NCBI GenBank assembly: GCA_050084985.1 | Contig: JBITNC010000001.1 | Location: 117,614,001-117,678,000, forward strand | Length of the DNA stretch: 64,000 nucleotides | Direction: 5' to 3' | Source: Nageia nagi | Lineage: Eukaryota; Pinophyta | Shown: in pieces, positions 44,820 through 56,254 of the stretch | How the letters are laid out: each line of letters begins with the position of its first letter | Position numbering within the stretch: position 1 is the first letter of the stretch | Notes under the pieces: generated by a model | Database searches by the model: none | Told to the model about the DNA's origin: nothing | Seen by the model: only the letters and a program-made list of their open reading frames with translations | Position numbers and translations under genes: made by a program

Positions 44820-45790
44820 TAATTTTAGATGTAATTTCCAACATTTATTATCAACATAACCATCTTTATGACAATGACTACAATGCTTATTGTCACCTTC
44901 TTTCTTTGAAATATTAGTGGTTTTTGTTTCTTTTTTACCTTTTGCTTTATCTTGAGATTTACCTTTCTCTTGTCCTCTCCTTGAATTATAAGCCTTCTTG
45001 GATTCATCATATTATCTCCTTTCTTTACCATTCTCCTCTAAATATTGTGCTTACACACACACTTGATCAAGATTAGTAGGATTAAATAACATGATAGTCT
45101 TTTAGAATTGACTATGTAGATCGCAAATGTACTTTATGAAAGTTTGAGGATCTTTTAGTGAAACCCTAAGCAAATTATCTTATTTCTTAAATTCTATAGT
45201 GTATTTTTAAATATTTTTCCATCTCTATTTTCTAAAGAATTGCCATTTCATCAATTGTTTATTATGATGTCTTAATGGATAAAAGTGATCTATTAACAAC
45301 TCCTTAAATTCATTCCAAGAAGATATTTCTGATAAGTGTTCATGATTAAGAGTTTCTACATGGATTTCCCACCAAACTAAAGCATGTATACTCATCTTTA
45401 ATCTAACAAAAGATATTTTATCAACATATTTTTACAACATCATGAATTTGAAAATAAACTTCCAATTGTTTCAACCAATTATTCACCTTTTTTGCATCAA
45501 CCTCTCCTCCAAGAGTAGGAATTTACACTGTGGCCTCCACCTTAAATGGAACTTGATTTAATAAAGATGATGATTCAAGTCTCCCAACTTCATTGTGATA
45601 TCTTTGATTGACATTTACATTTTCTCTAGCAACCAACAACTCACCCAAATGAGCTAAATGATTCTCCATTACTAAAAAATATCCTTTCAAAATTAGTATC
45701 TAACATGGTACCAAAAATAGACTATTTCTCCTCTATGTTATCCATTTCTATCAATCTTCCCCTTTGACCAATCTCAAGATCCTCTAGAAT
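44820..45790 (-). pseudogene. Element B gag, degenerate
   Basis: The C-terminal part includes a zinc-knuckle relic near 44890-44850 (CSHCHKDGYVDNKCWKLH, with Tyr at the usual His position), preceded by a Lys-rich linker. Upstream (45060-45480) are fragments such as KYIEFK..DNLLRVSLKDP.TFIKYI that resemble Ty3 gag. A start is possible near 45670 (MENN.EEK). Broken by stops throughout. Confidence 0.7.
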
Positions 45791-45900
45791 CAACTCTAGT
45801 CTTTAGGATTTCCTCCCGAACATCAAAACTCACATAGATGGTGGAATGAAATTCTTAGATTTTAGCCCCAAGTTTTGCCTACACAATATATGATAAGATG
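45791..45900 (-). other. Element B leader and decayed primer site
   Basis: About 110 bp between gag and the 5' LTR. Next to the LTR the plus strand reads TATGATAAGATG, which resembles a decayed complement of the iMet primer site (…TGATACCA), but the match is weak. Confidence 0.3.
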
Positions 45901-46582
45901 TGATCCGTAATCACTAGATTCTTATAGCATACTTGGATCCTCACTTACATATTTGAATGAAAAATATTCACCATTGTGAGATCATACAAATTGTATATAA
46001 GTTTGAAATTACATAATGTAAAACTACAAACTAGTAATCTTAAACACACAACAAGATCAACACAATGATTTTACACTTGTTCATCTAATGTGGGCTAATC
46101 TAGCATGGAATTAGAGCCTTATCTTCTAATTATCTATGGACATTACAATATTACATACATAAAGAAATACCATCAACATAATGGCAATACAATATCCTAT
46201 AATTATTACAATCTCTTACAGTATGAAGAACAATTTTAGAACTACAAAAACTTTGGAATGACTATTGGCCTTCCTTAAAATTCTTACAATCCTACAACTC
46301 TCTACAACTCCCCTTATTCCCTTATTTTGGAATCAAGAGTAGCATGCCCTTAAATGAGCCTTGAATCTTCTCCAAGATGCTAATTGAAGATATTGAACTA
46401 CTTAGCTACCAAAAATGTCAATGTCCCTTCAATTTTCCTTGCTGACTCATCAAGATGTATGTTGTTAACAGCCTAAATACAATATTGCACATCATTAGAG
46501 ATGTGGTTTTGTACATCGTTCAACTCTAGATTTCAATATTCAGTATGTCTCCAAGCATAGATACATTAGTACTACTCTTGCA
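45901..46582 (-). repeat. Element B right (5') LTR
   Basis: Begins TGATCCGTAATC and ends CTCTTGCA. It aligns with 13314-13747 plus 40914-41166. Its centre contains the uninterrupted ATCAA site in which C sits in the other LTR. Confidence 0.88.
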
Positions 46583-47171
46583 AAGACCTATTACCTATAA
46601 AGGTGGAGAGGTTATGCATGATCAAATTTATGACATGAAATGACATAATCCTGATTTCTTGATAGGTGAATACATACTTGTGTCATTCTTAACTGGTGTT
46701 TCTTAATGCTACTTATCATTTCTAGATTTTGCTATACTCTAAGCTTTACATTCTTATGATCTTTCATACATTTATGAGTGATATTCTATGCATTGAAGGT
46801 GAGATGATAAAATTGAGCAAAAGGGTGAGGTATTCTAGGATGATAACCAAGTGGTACCATTAGGTTATTAGCATCAACATTGGGTTATTTGCATCAACAT
46901 TGGGTTCCTAGAATCAATGTTGGGTTAAGGTTGGATTCATGGCTCTATTCTTTAGAGAATCTCATCATTCATCCTCTTTTGATTAAATATTGACTTCATG
47001 CATCATCATAGGTAAAGTACAAATTTATATCTTTTGTAAATCCATTTTGATAGGTCAAGATCAATTAGTCGTTATCATATTTTATGTCATTATTATTTGT
47101 TATTTCATGGTTAATTAGTTAAATTAAATACTATATGAATAACCCTAATTATTATTATTTCAATTATAAAA
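46583..47171 (+). repeat. Element A left LTR, second part
   Basis: Resumes the LTR of A after B and aligns with 53560-54099 (for example TTCTTAATGCTAC, CATCCTCTTTTGATTA, AACCCTAATTATTATTATTT). It carries a local expansion at 46862-46925 of a unit with CATCAACATTGGGTT, which the other LTR lacks. Confidence 0.88.
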
Positions 47172-47172
47172 T

Positions 47173-47182
47173 TGGTGAACCT
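47173..47182 (+). other. Candidate primer binding site of element A
   Basis: TGGTGAACCT lies one base after the left LTR. It starts with TGG, as expected of the complement of a tRNA 3' CCA end, but it is not the iMet type. The tRNA is not identified. Confidence 0.4.
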
Positions 47183-47277
47183 AAATTTTTTTCGATACAC
47201 TACTATATCCTTCACTAGTTATGCGAAAACCCTAGGGTTTTGGATAGGACTAATCCCTCATTTTGAGTGTTTCATAA

Positions 47278-47544
47278 ATGGATACACTTAATACTTTAGA
47301 TAAAAAAAACATTAAGCATCCTATTGCACAACCTAAAAATACTAGGGCACATAAGAATTATGCCAATGCACCAAGAAGAAAAAGTGAAAGAGTACACAAG
47401 CTATACCTAAATGATAACTATGATAGTGCTCTAGAAGATTATAGTCACTTAGTAGAAAAACATGTAGAAAATAATCAAGAAGGAAATTATGAAATCCTAT
47501 CCAATGTATTAGAGGTACTCACCAATATATTTTCTATTTTATAA
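47278..47544 (+). CDS. Element A small hypothetical protein (88 codons)
   Basis: Starts about 95 bp after the candidate primer site. The product is polar and basic in the first half (KNTRAHKNYANAPRRKSERVHK) and acidic after it (DYSHLVEKHVENNQEGNYE). There is no zinc knuckle and no enzyme motif. Coding-like sequence continues in pieces to about 48030 (FPKCDKELEDNIHEDELVDILED), so this is probably the N-terminus of a longer, now broken, gag-position protein. Not recognised. Confidence 0.35.
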   Translation: MDTLNTLDKKNIKHPIAQPKNTRAHKNYANAPRRKSERVHKLYLNDNYDSALEDYSHLVEKHVENNQEGNYEILSNVLEVLTNIFSIL

Positions 47545-48288
47545 GGTAGAAAATTGTTATCTACAAAACAATATCTCCCTTTCCTTATCCAAACCTTACA
47601 AGAAGTAGATACAGAAGGTAAAAATATCCTAGGGTCTACCTTAGACACTGATCCAAAAATATAACAAAAGAGGAAAATGATCCAATAGACTCAATAGAAT
47701 ATAACCTTAACTTCTTGTAAATAATCATATAAATATTTTGAATATTTGCAAGTTGCTTTGTTACAATTCTCCATACCTAATTTTGTTCTTGAACCTCTAA
47801 TTACAAATTAATTCACTAGTAGTCAATAAAATACTAGCAATACTATTGAACCCAATGTTATCACTCCATTACCTTATCAAAATTTTATCCAAGACATTTT
47901 GGATCCTAAAGCTTTCATTGCATGTTTTGTCCTTAAATAGGTATTTCCAAAATGTGACAAAGAACTAGAAGACAACATTCATGAAGATGAATTGGTTGAT
48001 ATCTTAGAAGATGAGAAACCTCAAATCCATTTGTGAATCTTGGATAGATGAGGCTAATTTAGTAATAGCATTTGATATGAAACAAAATCTCGGATGATTG
48101 AATAAATAATTTGTTATCTTAAAGAAATAATTCAAGTTTTTGAAGCTCAATAGGGAGTTTGACGCTACTTCACCAAAATGCAAATTGGAGATGGTAAACA
48201 ATTTGGTAAGAACTTTAGAGTAAGAAAAGGTTCTATGTCTTGGATTATTTGCAAGATCATTTCTAAGTACAAGAATAAATATACTAGA

Positions 48289-48790
48289 ATATCATCATAG
48301 TAAGGAATTCCATATGATGCACTTCAAAATCTACTATAGTTAAAGCACAAAAGGATTCCATTATAGCTTGCATCAACAAGTTTGCACCCGCAGTTTCAAA
48401 AGGTAGTGAGAACCCCTTTTGCTATTACATCCATCAAAAAATTTATGATAAATAAGTAAAATTTATTATGTTTGATGGTCATTCTAATCCACTAAGGATA
48501 AGAAAAAGTTTGATGTTTCTAATTATTTGCAGGTTTACCTAAGAACAAGAAAAAAGATACTAGCAGATCATCACAATAAGTAATTCCATATTATGCACTT
48601 TAAAATTTGTTATAGTTAAAGCAACAGAATTATTCAATTATGGTTTGCATCAACAATTTTGCACTTGCAATTTCAAAAGGTAGTGAGAACATCCTTTTCT
48701 ATCGCATCCACTAGAAAAGGTATGATAAATAGGTAACATTTATTATATTTGATGGTCATTCTGATCCTAGAGTATATTTGCAAACATATC
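48289..48790. repeat. Direct duplication of about 250 bp, about 275-bp offset
   Basis: A block with 'aattccatatgatgcactt', TATAGTTAAAGCA, 'tttgcatcaacaa', TTTCAAAAGGTAGTGAGAAC and TTTGATGGTCATTCT at 48305-48490 recurs at 48580-48765, with about 15-20% differences. It lies inside element A. No protein sense was recognised. Confidence 0.75.
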
Positions 48791-49500
48791 ACTTATAGGC
48801 TATTTCCTTTGAAAATGATGATGATTTATTAGCTAAGGTACCTTTTTACTTCTTCTAGCTAAGCTATGGCATTAGAGTCCAACATTGCCACTCCGTTCTT
48901 AGTCTTAAAAAAGTGCAAATTTCATATCCAATTTTTGAAATGTATGTTTTGATTTGTGAAAAAAATGTATGTTTGTCAAGATTCTAAATTATTTGGAAAA
49001 TGATTAATGAATTTGATGAATGGATAACTAGGCTATAGATCCTTTCCATTCTCCCATTCATCAAATTTTGGGCCTATTTTTCTCCTAATTACATTAGTTC
49101 CTTTACAATTGTTCTTTCCTACTTCAAATTTTCCTTCCATACCCGAGGTCTATTGTTGGATTCTAGTGCTACTGCTTTGTTATGTAAGTTTCCAATATGA
49201 CTAATTCCATTTCAAAAAATATGAATGTGTTTTTCTTTGTCTTAAATATTTATTTTGTTAAATAGTTTATTTATTTAATTATTCATTAATATGTTTAAAA
49301 TGATTTTGGTTTCTTGTTAATTTAAAATTAAGAAAATATCAATTTTGAAGAAAAAATAAATAAAATTCATGCAACTCATAACATATAAAATGATCCAAAA
49401 ACCTTATATATGTCCAAAAAGAGTACATAAACATGAGTCCTAAATACAACTAGTTCCCCCCATGGGAACTTTGTCCAATTGATGCATCTTAGGTCCTAGT
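48791..49500. other. Element A interior, no gene seen
   Basis: AT-rich sequence without recognised motif, between the duplication and the antisense PMD relic. Confidence 0.5.
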
Positions 49501-51150
49501 ACTACTCCTAGACCTAGATGTGCTAGCTGATATAGTCACTAACATCTACCTGAACTGTAGTAGTTGGCTATCCTTTACCATGATCAAATCGTGTAGCCTC
49601 TTCTACTCCTAGTGATCCATGAGATGAGGTAAAGAATGAAGTATCTCTGTTGGCCTTGTAGGGCCCCTATTTGGTTGGATTGGGCCATTAGTTGTATATG
49701 TAGGCTTGATACTTGTGCTTGCAATATTTCTATCTAAACCTTTAGTCACATGTCAAAGAAGAAAATTTCAAATTCAATTTATTTTTTAAAAAACTACAAA
49801 GTAAGTCTAAAATAGCACTTAGAAGTTTCAATAGTATACCTAAAGTATCCATTGCGGGAGAATCAACTCTTGTTGTGGATGGCATGGATGGATCCATTAT
49901 GTAGGTAGGTGGTGGTGGATTTTTGATGTCCATAGGCTCATCATCTCCTCCTCCTTATCCTCCTCCTCCTCATTGAGGCCTAGTGGTATGGGCCTCAGTA
50001 AGTCCCACCATCATTAGTACTCTAGAGTGTGTTGATGGTATGGGGTAAGCACTTTAGGGGCATTATCCTATAATGCCTCCCACTCCATACTCCATGCTAA
50101 CATCACCAAAATCCTTGGTGGAATGATCTAATATCTATAATATTATACCATAATTGGCCATACCATAGGCATAGGTACATCCAACTAAACTAATGTAATA
50201 CCCTATCTGATTGGTAGAACTCAGTAACCTATCGATGACACTAGATATGACACAAAATTATGCTCCATGATAGCTCATTGTATGCCTCCACCCATTCATA
50301 TAAATCAAATTAGGGGTCCCACATCAGGTATTCATTATATAAAAGGTGAATTAGCTTACGATACTACTCTATTCCTCATGTTGTCCCAAACCATTATGTA
50401 GTCTACCACCACAACTAGCTGTGCATATCTATTCGAGTCATAGTGGGTAATTTGGTTCAAGATAAATTTATATTCTTGTACATGGAGGGTTGTAAAATTA
50501 AATAATGGACCACCATACTACCTTCATTCTTTATAGATATAAAATTGTGAAGATTCCTTTATAGCATGGCCAATATGTAGGGTGCCCATACATATCTCTC
50601 CCTATGGAGGTATATATCTCACAAAATGGGAATGAAACCAATATGAACATACTCATGGTTTTAATCCCTACACAAGATGGTATTGATAAGAACTACCATA
50701 TAAAGTTTGAACTAGTTGGGTAGTATCTATGTCCTCTAGGGGTATGCACATGGAGTCATGAAGGGGTGCATCCTTCATCTATTGTTGGTAATCTCGTATG
50801 CCTATGAGCCAATAGTAGTGCTCCTCCATCTCTCCAATAAAATGAGTAGCCTTATATATTAGTGTACCCTTCATGGGTACCTACAAAATGCAATAAATAT
50901 TATCTATGATGAATTTTATCTTACCTATTAGTAAGTGGAACATGTTGGTGTCATCACACCAATGCTCCATAAGTGTAGCCAGGAAGTAGTTATCACATGA
51001 GATGTGTACTATGCCCCTCATGTGACCCAATCTAGATGAGTCTAATCACCCCCACTCCTTGGTAATAAACACAAAGTTCACAACCATGTCCATAGCTAGA
51101 ATCCAAAACTCACACTTCATCAAGTAGGTCCAGTCATGCATCCATTTCAA
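49500..51150 (-). pseudogene. Plant-mobile-domain (PMD, MAIN-like) relic, antisense inside element A
   Basis: Reading the minus strand from 51140: HDWTYLMKCEFWILAMDMVV, then RLGHMRGIVHISCDNYFLA, TLMEHWCDDTNMFHLLIGK, IKFIIDNIYCIL, VPMKGTLIY. This follows the plant mobile domain pattern (R.G......I..AL..ERW..ETHTFHLP.GE.T.TL.DV...LGLP..G) closely in spacing. PMD proteins (MAIN/MAIL1 family) act in transcript or genome maintenance and are also spread by transposons. The reading continues to about 50360, with stops, and a Pro/Glu-rich tail follows (49980-49740, with MDIKNPPPPTY). The base composition is less AT-rich than around it. Several stops make it a pseudogene. Confidence 0.65.
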
Positions 51151-53374
51151 AAAATAAAATTTATCAGTAATCAAGTAAAAAAGATAAAAAGGTAAGTAAA
51201 TAGTTAACTAAGTTAAAAAGTATAATTTATAATTAAAATTGATTAATTAATGATGAAATTTTTAAATTTTTAAATGCAAAATTATGTTAAAATTTAGACA
51301 AAATATTAAAAAAAATGCATTTTCAAATAATTTTTATCCCAACGATGATGCGAGGAATCCAATGGTACCATCCCATTCAAGCTATCGATTTCCCAAAAGT
51401 TTAAAAACCCATCAAGTTGTTTCCTAATTCTACATTAAAATTGAGTTTCATTTCTTTTAATGCATATGAAAAAGGTCATATTCTTTATCCCAAAACTTAT
51501 AAAGATTGTGCCAATTTGAAAAATTAATTCATCAATAATATCTTAATCCATGCATCAACCAAGAATATGAAGAAATATTTAGTATTGAGTACCCCTTGGA
51601 TGAAGAATGAACAAAAAGATCCCTATGAACCTATTAAGAGGTAATCTGATGAGTCATATTCACAACGATCACACCCAACTAGCTGGTAGGTCTCCCAAAA
51701 TTACTCAATAACCCGAATAGACATCTAGAACCTTGAGGACCAAAGCTCAAGTTGGAAAAATGAGAATGTGAAAATGAAATCCAATTTTGCCTATTTATAA
51801 ACTATTTGTAACCCACTTTTTCCAAATTAATCACTTACCCTTGTCAATAAACTAAAATCAAAGCCTTTTTTTTCAATTAAACACATGCACATCCATTTGC
51901 AAACTATTTTTCAATCTCTTAAATTGTCCTCAATAGTCAATAGTCACTTGTATTCCAACACATCCATAGATTAAATTGGTCTTTTTATGCAAAAATTAAA
52001 ACCCTAAGCTAGTCGTAGTTTGCATGGAATAAAAAGATAATTTAATATCAATAACAAAACCTAATTCATTAAAAATCCCCCTTGAGGCAAATTGGTAAAA
52101 TTAAAATAGAAATTATTGTCAAACTTTACATGGTAAATTTTCCTAAGCTACTTAACATTTTCACTTCATGAGTGCAAAACAAACCTAAGGAAATCTTTCT
52201 TTCTAGTAATTTATTGCTTCTCTCCAACATTGTCACTATGCTTCTAGCATTGCCACTGGGTTAAAATGATCAAATTTTATCACTTTTTGCTTTGTTATTT
52301 GATATCTATAATTAAATGGAGAAATATATGTATATTTTATTTATATCCCATATGATTTTTGAAATTATATGCTTCTTAATATTTAGTCATGTTCAAAATA
52401 TTGTGCAATATCCTCTTCTAATGCATATCATGAATAGATGTTAATTTCATGAATGTCAACAATAATACAGTCACATATGCTCTTGCCTTATCAATTTTCA
52501 TTACATGTTGCATTTTAGATAATACTTTGCAAAAATAGCTTTCCTATATTGCTTATCAACCATAAGCCTTATAAGTTAATTTCTTGAAAAAGTGCTTACC
52601 ATATGTGCAAATTATTAGATGTTTATGTGGTTCCTTATCATAATTCTTGTAAAAATGTATCACTTATCTTAAAATATTTTCATATCATATTTATTGCTTA
52701 TTATTGGCTTCCTTCATAAAGGAAGGGTGCTCTTATTAGCAAATCCATGGAAATATGATGACTTGGGAAATCAAGTTGGTTAATCTAATTATTTTACATC
52801 TTTGTAAGGAAGGGTCATGCTTATTATAAAATCCATGGCAACATGGTGGTTTGGAAAACTAAGTTGGTCAATCTTATCATTTTACATCTTTGTAAGGAAG
52901 TGTCAATCTTATGCTTTAGCATGTTTGAAACAAAGGGTCATCTATATCAAAAAATCCATGGCAACATGGTGGCTTGGAAAACCAAGTTGATAAGTTTAAA
53001 TTGGTAATTTATATTCATAAAAATTGGTGGGTAAGTAATAAAGGACATGTTTTCTTTATTATCACTTACATACTTTCTATTTCATGATATTTAATATATA
53101 TATTTGAGATATCTAGTGCAAACATATTTCTTATCTAAGCTCTTTTCAAGTTCCTTTATCTTTGCCCTTAGATTTATCCTATGATGATGCATCTATCATA
53201 TTGTAACCAAGTCAAGGAGGGGGCATAATATAAGAGAAAAAATAGGGCATCCAAAGTTACAATAGTGAGATAACTTTTCAGGGAGTACTTTCTTATTTTT
53301 CTTATTATACTTTGAATTTATGCTTTGATTACCTTTTGTCCCAAAAGCATCAAAATATATTCATAATGAGGAAT
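51151..53374. other. Element A interior, 3' part, no gene seen
   Basis: AT-rich sequence. The only structure seen is a tandem repeat at 52721-52995. No polypurine tract is obvious before the right LTR, except the weak AATGAGGAA at about 53366. Confidence 0.5.
52721..52995. repeat. Tandem repeat, about 88-bp unit, three copies
   Basis: The unit has GGAAGGGT, AAATCCATGG(C)AA(C)ATG(G)TG, TTGG(A)AAA.CAAGTTGGT and TTTTACATCTTTGTAA. Copies start at 52721, 52808 and 52896, the third with an extra 35-bp stretch. Confidence 0.8.
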
Positions 53375-54099
53375 ATATTAACACTTAAAAAGGAATTTTA
53401 ATTTAATTTAAATCCCCTTTTAGGTATTCAAAATAATTTATTTAATTTATTAAATGAATTCTCTTATGATTATGCACACTCATTTACCTTTATATTTTAT
53501 GATAACAACTCGACTCAGTATCAAATAAGCCTAAAGAGGAGCCTTAGCACTAGATATGTTACCTATAAAGATATAGGGTTGTGCATGATCAAAGATATGA
53601 TATGAAATAACATAATCATAAATCCTTGATAGGTGGAAATATACTTGTGTTATTCTTTACCAGTGTTTCTTAATGCTACCTATAATTTTTGGATTTTGCT
53701 ATACTCTAATCTTTGCATTCCTATGATCCTTCATCCATCCATGAGAGACATTTCATGCATCAAAGGTGAGAAGATGACATCGAGTGAAAGGTTGAGGTAT
53801 TCTATAATGGTAATTGGGCATCACCATTGGGTTCCTAACATTAGCGCTATGTCAAGATTTGATTCATGGTTCCATTCTTTGGAGAAGCTCATTGTTCATC
53901 CTCTTTTAATTAGATATTGCATCTATCCTTCATCATAGGTTAAGTACAAGTTTGTATCTTCCATAAATCTAGTTTGATAGGACAAGCTCAATTAGATCAT
54001 TATCATCTATCATGTCATCATTTTATGTTATTTCATTGTTAATTAGTTAAATTGAATATTATATAAATAACCCTAATTATTATTATTTTGGTTATAACA
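53375..54099 (+). repeat. Element A right LTR
   Basis: 725 bp, uninterrupted. It serves as the reference that shows the split left LTR (13134-13313 plus 46583-47171). It ends GGTTATAACA, followed by ATAC. Confidence 0.88.
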
Positions 54100-54103
54100 A
54101 TAC

Positions 54104-54700
54104 CATATCAAACCATCATCAAATATTTAAACGTATATATATAAAATCATGATGATTCACACATATGATCCCATCACTGAAGAAGCAAAAGCATTCATAG
54201 ATCATACCACAAGCAACAAGCAAGATATACATATGAAAAGTTAAATATACATATGAGAAGTATATAACAAGGAATATTCCATCCAATGGCATTAACATAA
54301 CATCCATCAATTACAATATTGTCATTATAAATTGTATTCCTCATCAAGATGTATAATATATTTTTCTCTAGGATTGCACTCAATTACAAACCACTTTTTA
54401 TAATTTACAAGATTATTCTTCTATCAAGTGTGTTAAATCACTTATATTTAAATATCACACTAGAATGACCAATATACAATTGAAAAGTTTCTTGAAATTT
54501 TCCACGATATTTTAATTTTCCTTGTATCAAGTTTATATATCTTGAAGTTGCACGACTTTCTTGGTCAAAATCAGCCATCATTCTTTTCTATATTCCACAT
54601 TTTAGGGAAAGAAAGTGCCTGCACATATTTACACAAAAAATGTTATTAGTACCTATACATATTTACATGAAAAATAAAGTCTTATAAAAATATGAATAAA
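54104..54700. other. AT-rich sequence, no gene seen
   Basis: Between element A and the CACTA relic. No recognised motif. It could be non-coding parts of the CACTA element. Confidence 0.45.
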
Positions 54701-54729
54701 AATAATTACCTCAAACCTTCATCCAATGG

Positions 54730-56215
54730 TGATATTTAATGCATTTTGGTCATGTTCATCTATTTTTCCTCTTGCATCTTGTTGTTTCATTTCAATTTCA
54801 TTCTTCATCCATGACCTTGGAAATTCTTGTGGCCAATTTTACTCTCTTAGATTTTTAGGGGGACTATATGCACCCCTTTAATTCTTCTTGCAAATCAAGG
54901 CATGTTCTTATTCAATTTCCCTTATTTTAGTTTGATATAACTCAATCTAGTTTTCATAACATGCATAATGTATCATGATAATTTAATTTATAGATTCATT
55001 AAGGTCATAATTTATAAATTTATAATGCCATAATGCATACTTGTTAGCTAGTAATTAATCATTGATAAAATTAAATTTAAAATGCATGTACATATCTAAA
55101 ACATAGTTAATACCTTTAAGAGAATAGAATGTTCCACCTATTTCTAAGACCTCCCCTTCTAATTTCTCACTATCATTTTCTATATTCCACATCTTTGGAA
55201 TAGAAGCATCTATTTAGAAAAGATACTCACTTGCATAAAAAAATGTTTCTATATAATGTATCACTCACCCATATATCCTTCTGGTCATGAATGTTGTCTA
55301 ATAAATCCTTTCAACACTTTTAAAATATCTCCACAAAAAATATGTTTCTAGCACTCATAACACCTGTCATGTCAATATCATCTACTAGGTGGATCAATAG
55401 GTGCACTTATATGTCCATAAAAGTAGCTAGCAATTCTTTTTCTAATTTACAAATAATTTCAATAATTTTTCTACGTCATTAGTCTATTATAGCCACATGT
55501 ATCTCATTTGAATATAACCACATGTTCATAAAAATATAATATCATAAAAATATTACATGTCAAAATGCATAAAATATTCTAAAACAACAATAAATACATG
55601 TATTATTTTTTATAGAGTGATACTATAAGATGACATACCTTAGAAATAATGACAATTGATTGATTGCATGTCTAAGATCAACAAGTAGACTCCCACATCC
55701 ATGAATTGTAATTGAAAAAATATGCTCTAGAAAGTATTTGAATAAATGATTTAAAATATTTTATTTCAATATAAAATGTAAAAAAATAAGATGAGATCAA
55801 TACCTTTATGAATTTGTGGTAATCATGAGTCTTGAATCCTATGATTTTACCATTAGCACTAAATGCACTTTTTAGAGATGATCCATAATTTATCTTTGTT
55901 ATGATGTTTTGAATAACTTTGTGTAACTTTTCCACCTTTTCTTTTTTCATAAGCCATGTGGTTGCAAGTACTTTTTTTCTTCCATCTTGATAGTGAGTTA
56001 TCTATAAAGATCTTGTTTTTTATATATCTTTTAAGTTATTTCTCATAGCATCAATATCTATTTCTTTGGTTGTTGTATATCGATACAAAGAAGATGCAAC
56101 ATTATTTACAATGTGCATAGGATCCATTAACTATTTCACTAACAATTCCTTCCAATATTTTAGTGTATAAAATATTGATAATCTATTCATGCCTAAAAAT
56201 ATGTAACCAATTCAT
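54730..56215 (-). pseudogene. CACTA (En/Spm-type, TNP2-like) transposase relic
   Basis: The minus strand from 56200 reads LSIFYTLKYWKELLVK, stop, LMDPMHIVNNVASSLYRY, DAMRNNLKD. The TNP2 counterpart is 'SIF..L.YW..L.VRH.LDVMHIEKN...'. The frame 55950-55800 then gives IGFKTHDYHKFIKVL, matching the conserved 'LK(S/T)HD.H' block. Near 55370-55280 it reads VDDIDMTGVMSARN and ILKVLKGFIRQHS-stop-PEGYMGE, matching 'AGPV..RWM..FER.....K...RN...PEGSIAE'. The blocks are in order but split by stops or introns. Terminal CACTA repeats were not found. Confidence 0.7.
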
Positions 56216-56254
56216 CATTTAATTGGTAAAATTATGAATTTGAAACTTTAAAAT

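Larger units (their letters stand above)
13314..46582 (-). mobile_element. Element B: Ty3/gypsy element inserted in the left LTR of A
   Basis: The right LTR is intact (45901-46582, 682 bp). The left LTR is split by element C into 13314-13747 and 40914-41166. The LTR starts TGATCC and ends CA. The coding order on the minus strand is gag (about 45700-44820), protease, reverse transcriptase, RNase H, integrase, then a tail with chromodomain-like residues near 41330. Its own length is about 6.1 kb. The duplication of the A target is imperfect (CTAGA before, roughly AAAGA after), either through decay or because the end is off by a base. Numerous stops and frameshifts make it defective. Confidence 0.85.
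13134..54099 (+). mobile_element. Element A: outermost LTR element of a five-level nest
   Basis: The right LTR is intact (53375-54099, 725 bp). The left LTR is split into 13134-13313 and 46583-47171 by element B. Both halves align in order with the right LTR. A 4-bp ATAC flanks both ends (13130-13133 and 54100-54103) and may be the target duplication. The LTR start TTATTAACA is not the usual TG. A candidate primer site (TGGTGAACCT) right after the left LTR suggests plus orientation. Without its passengers the element is about 7.7 kb. I find no reverse transcriptase or integrase in its interior. That interior holds a small ORF, a 275-bp duplication and an antisense plant-mobile-domain relic. 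It is probably non-autonomous. Confidence 0.75.

Noticed and set aside
53633-53938. A 101-codon plus-strand frame
   Set aside because: It falls inside the right LTR of A and is not kept in the left LTR, where the same stretch has stops.
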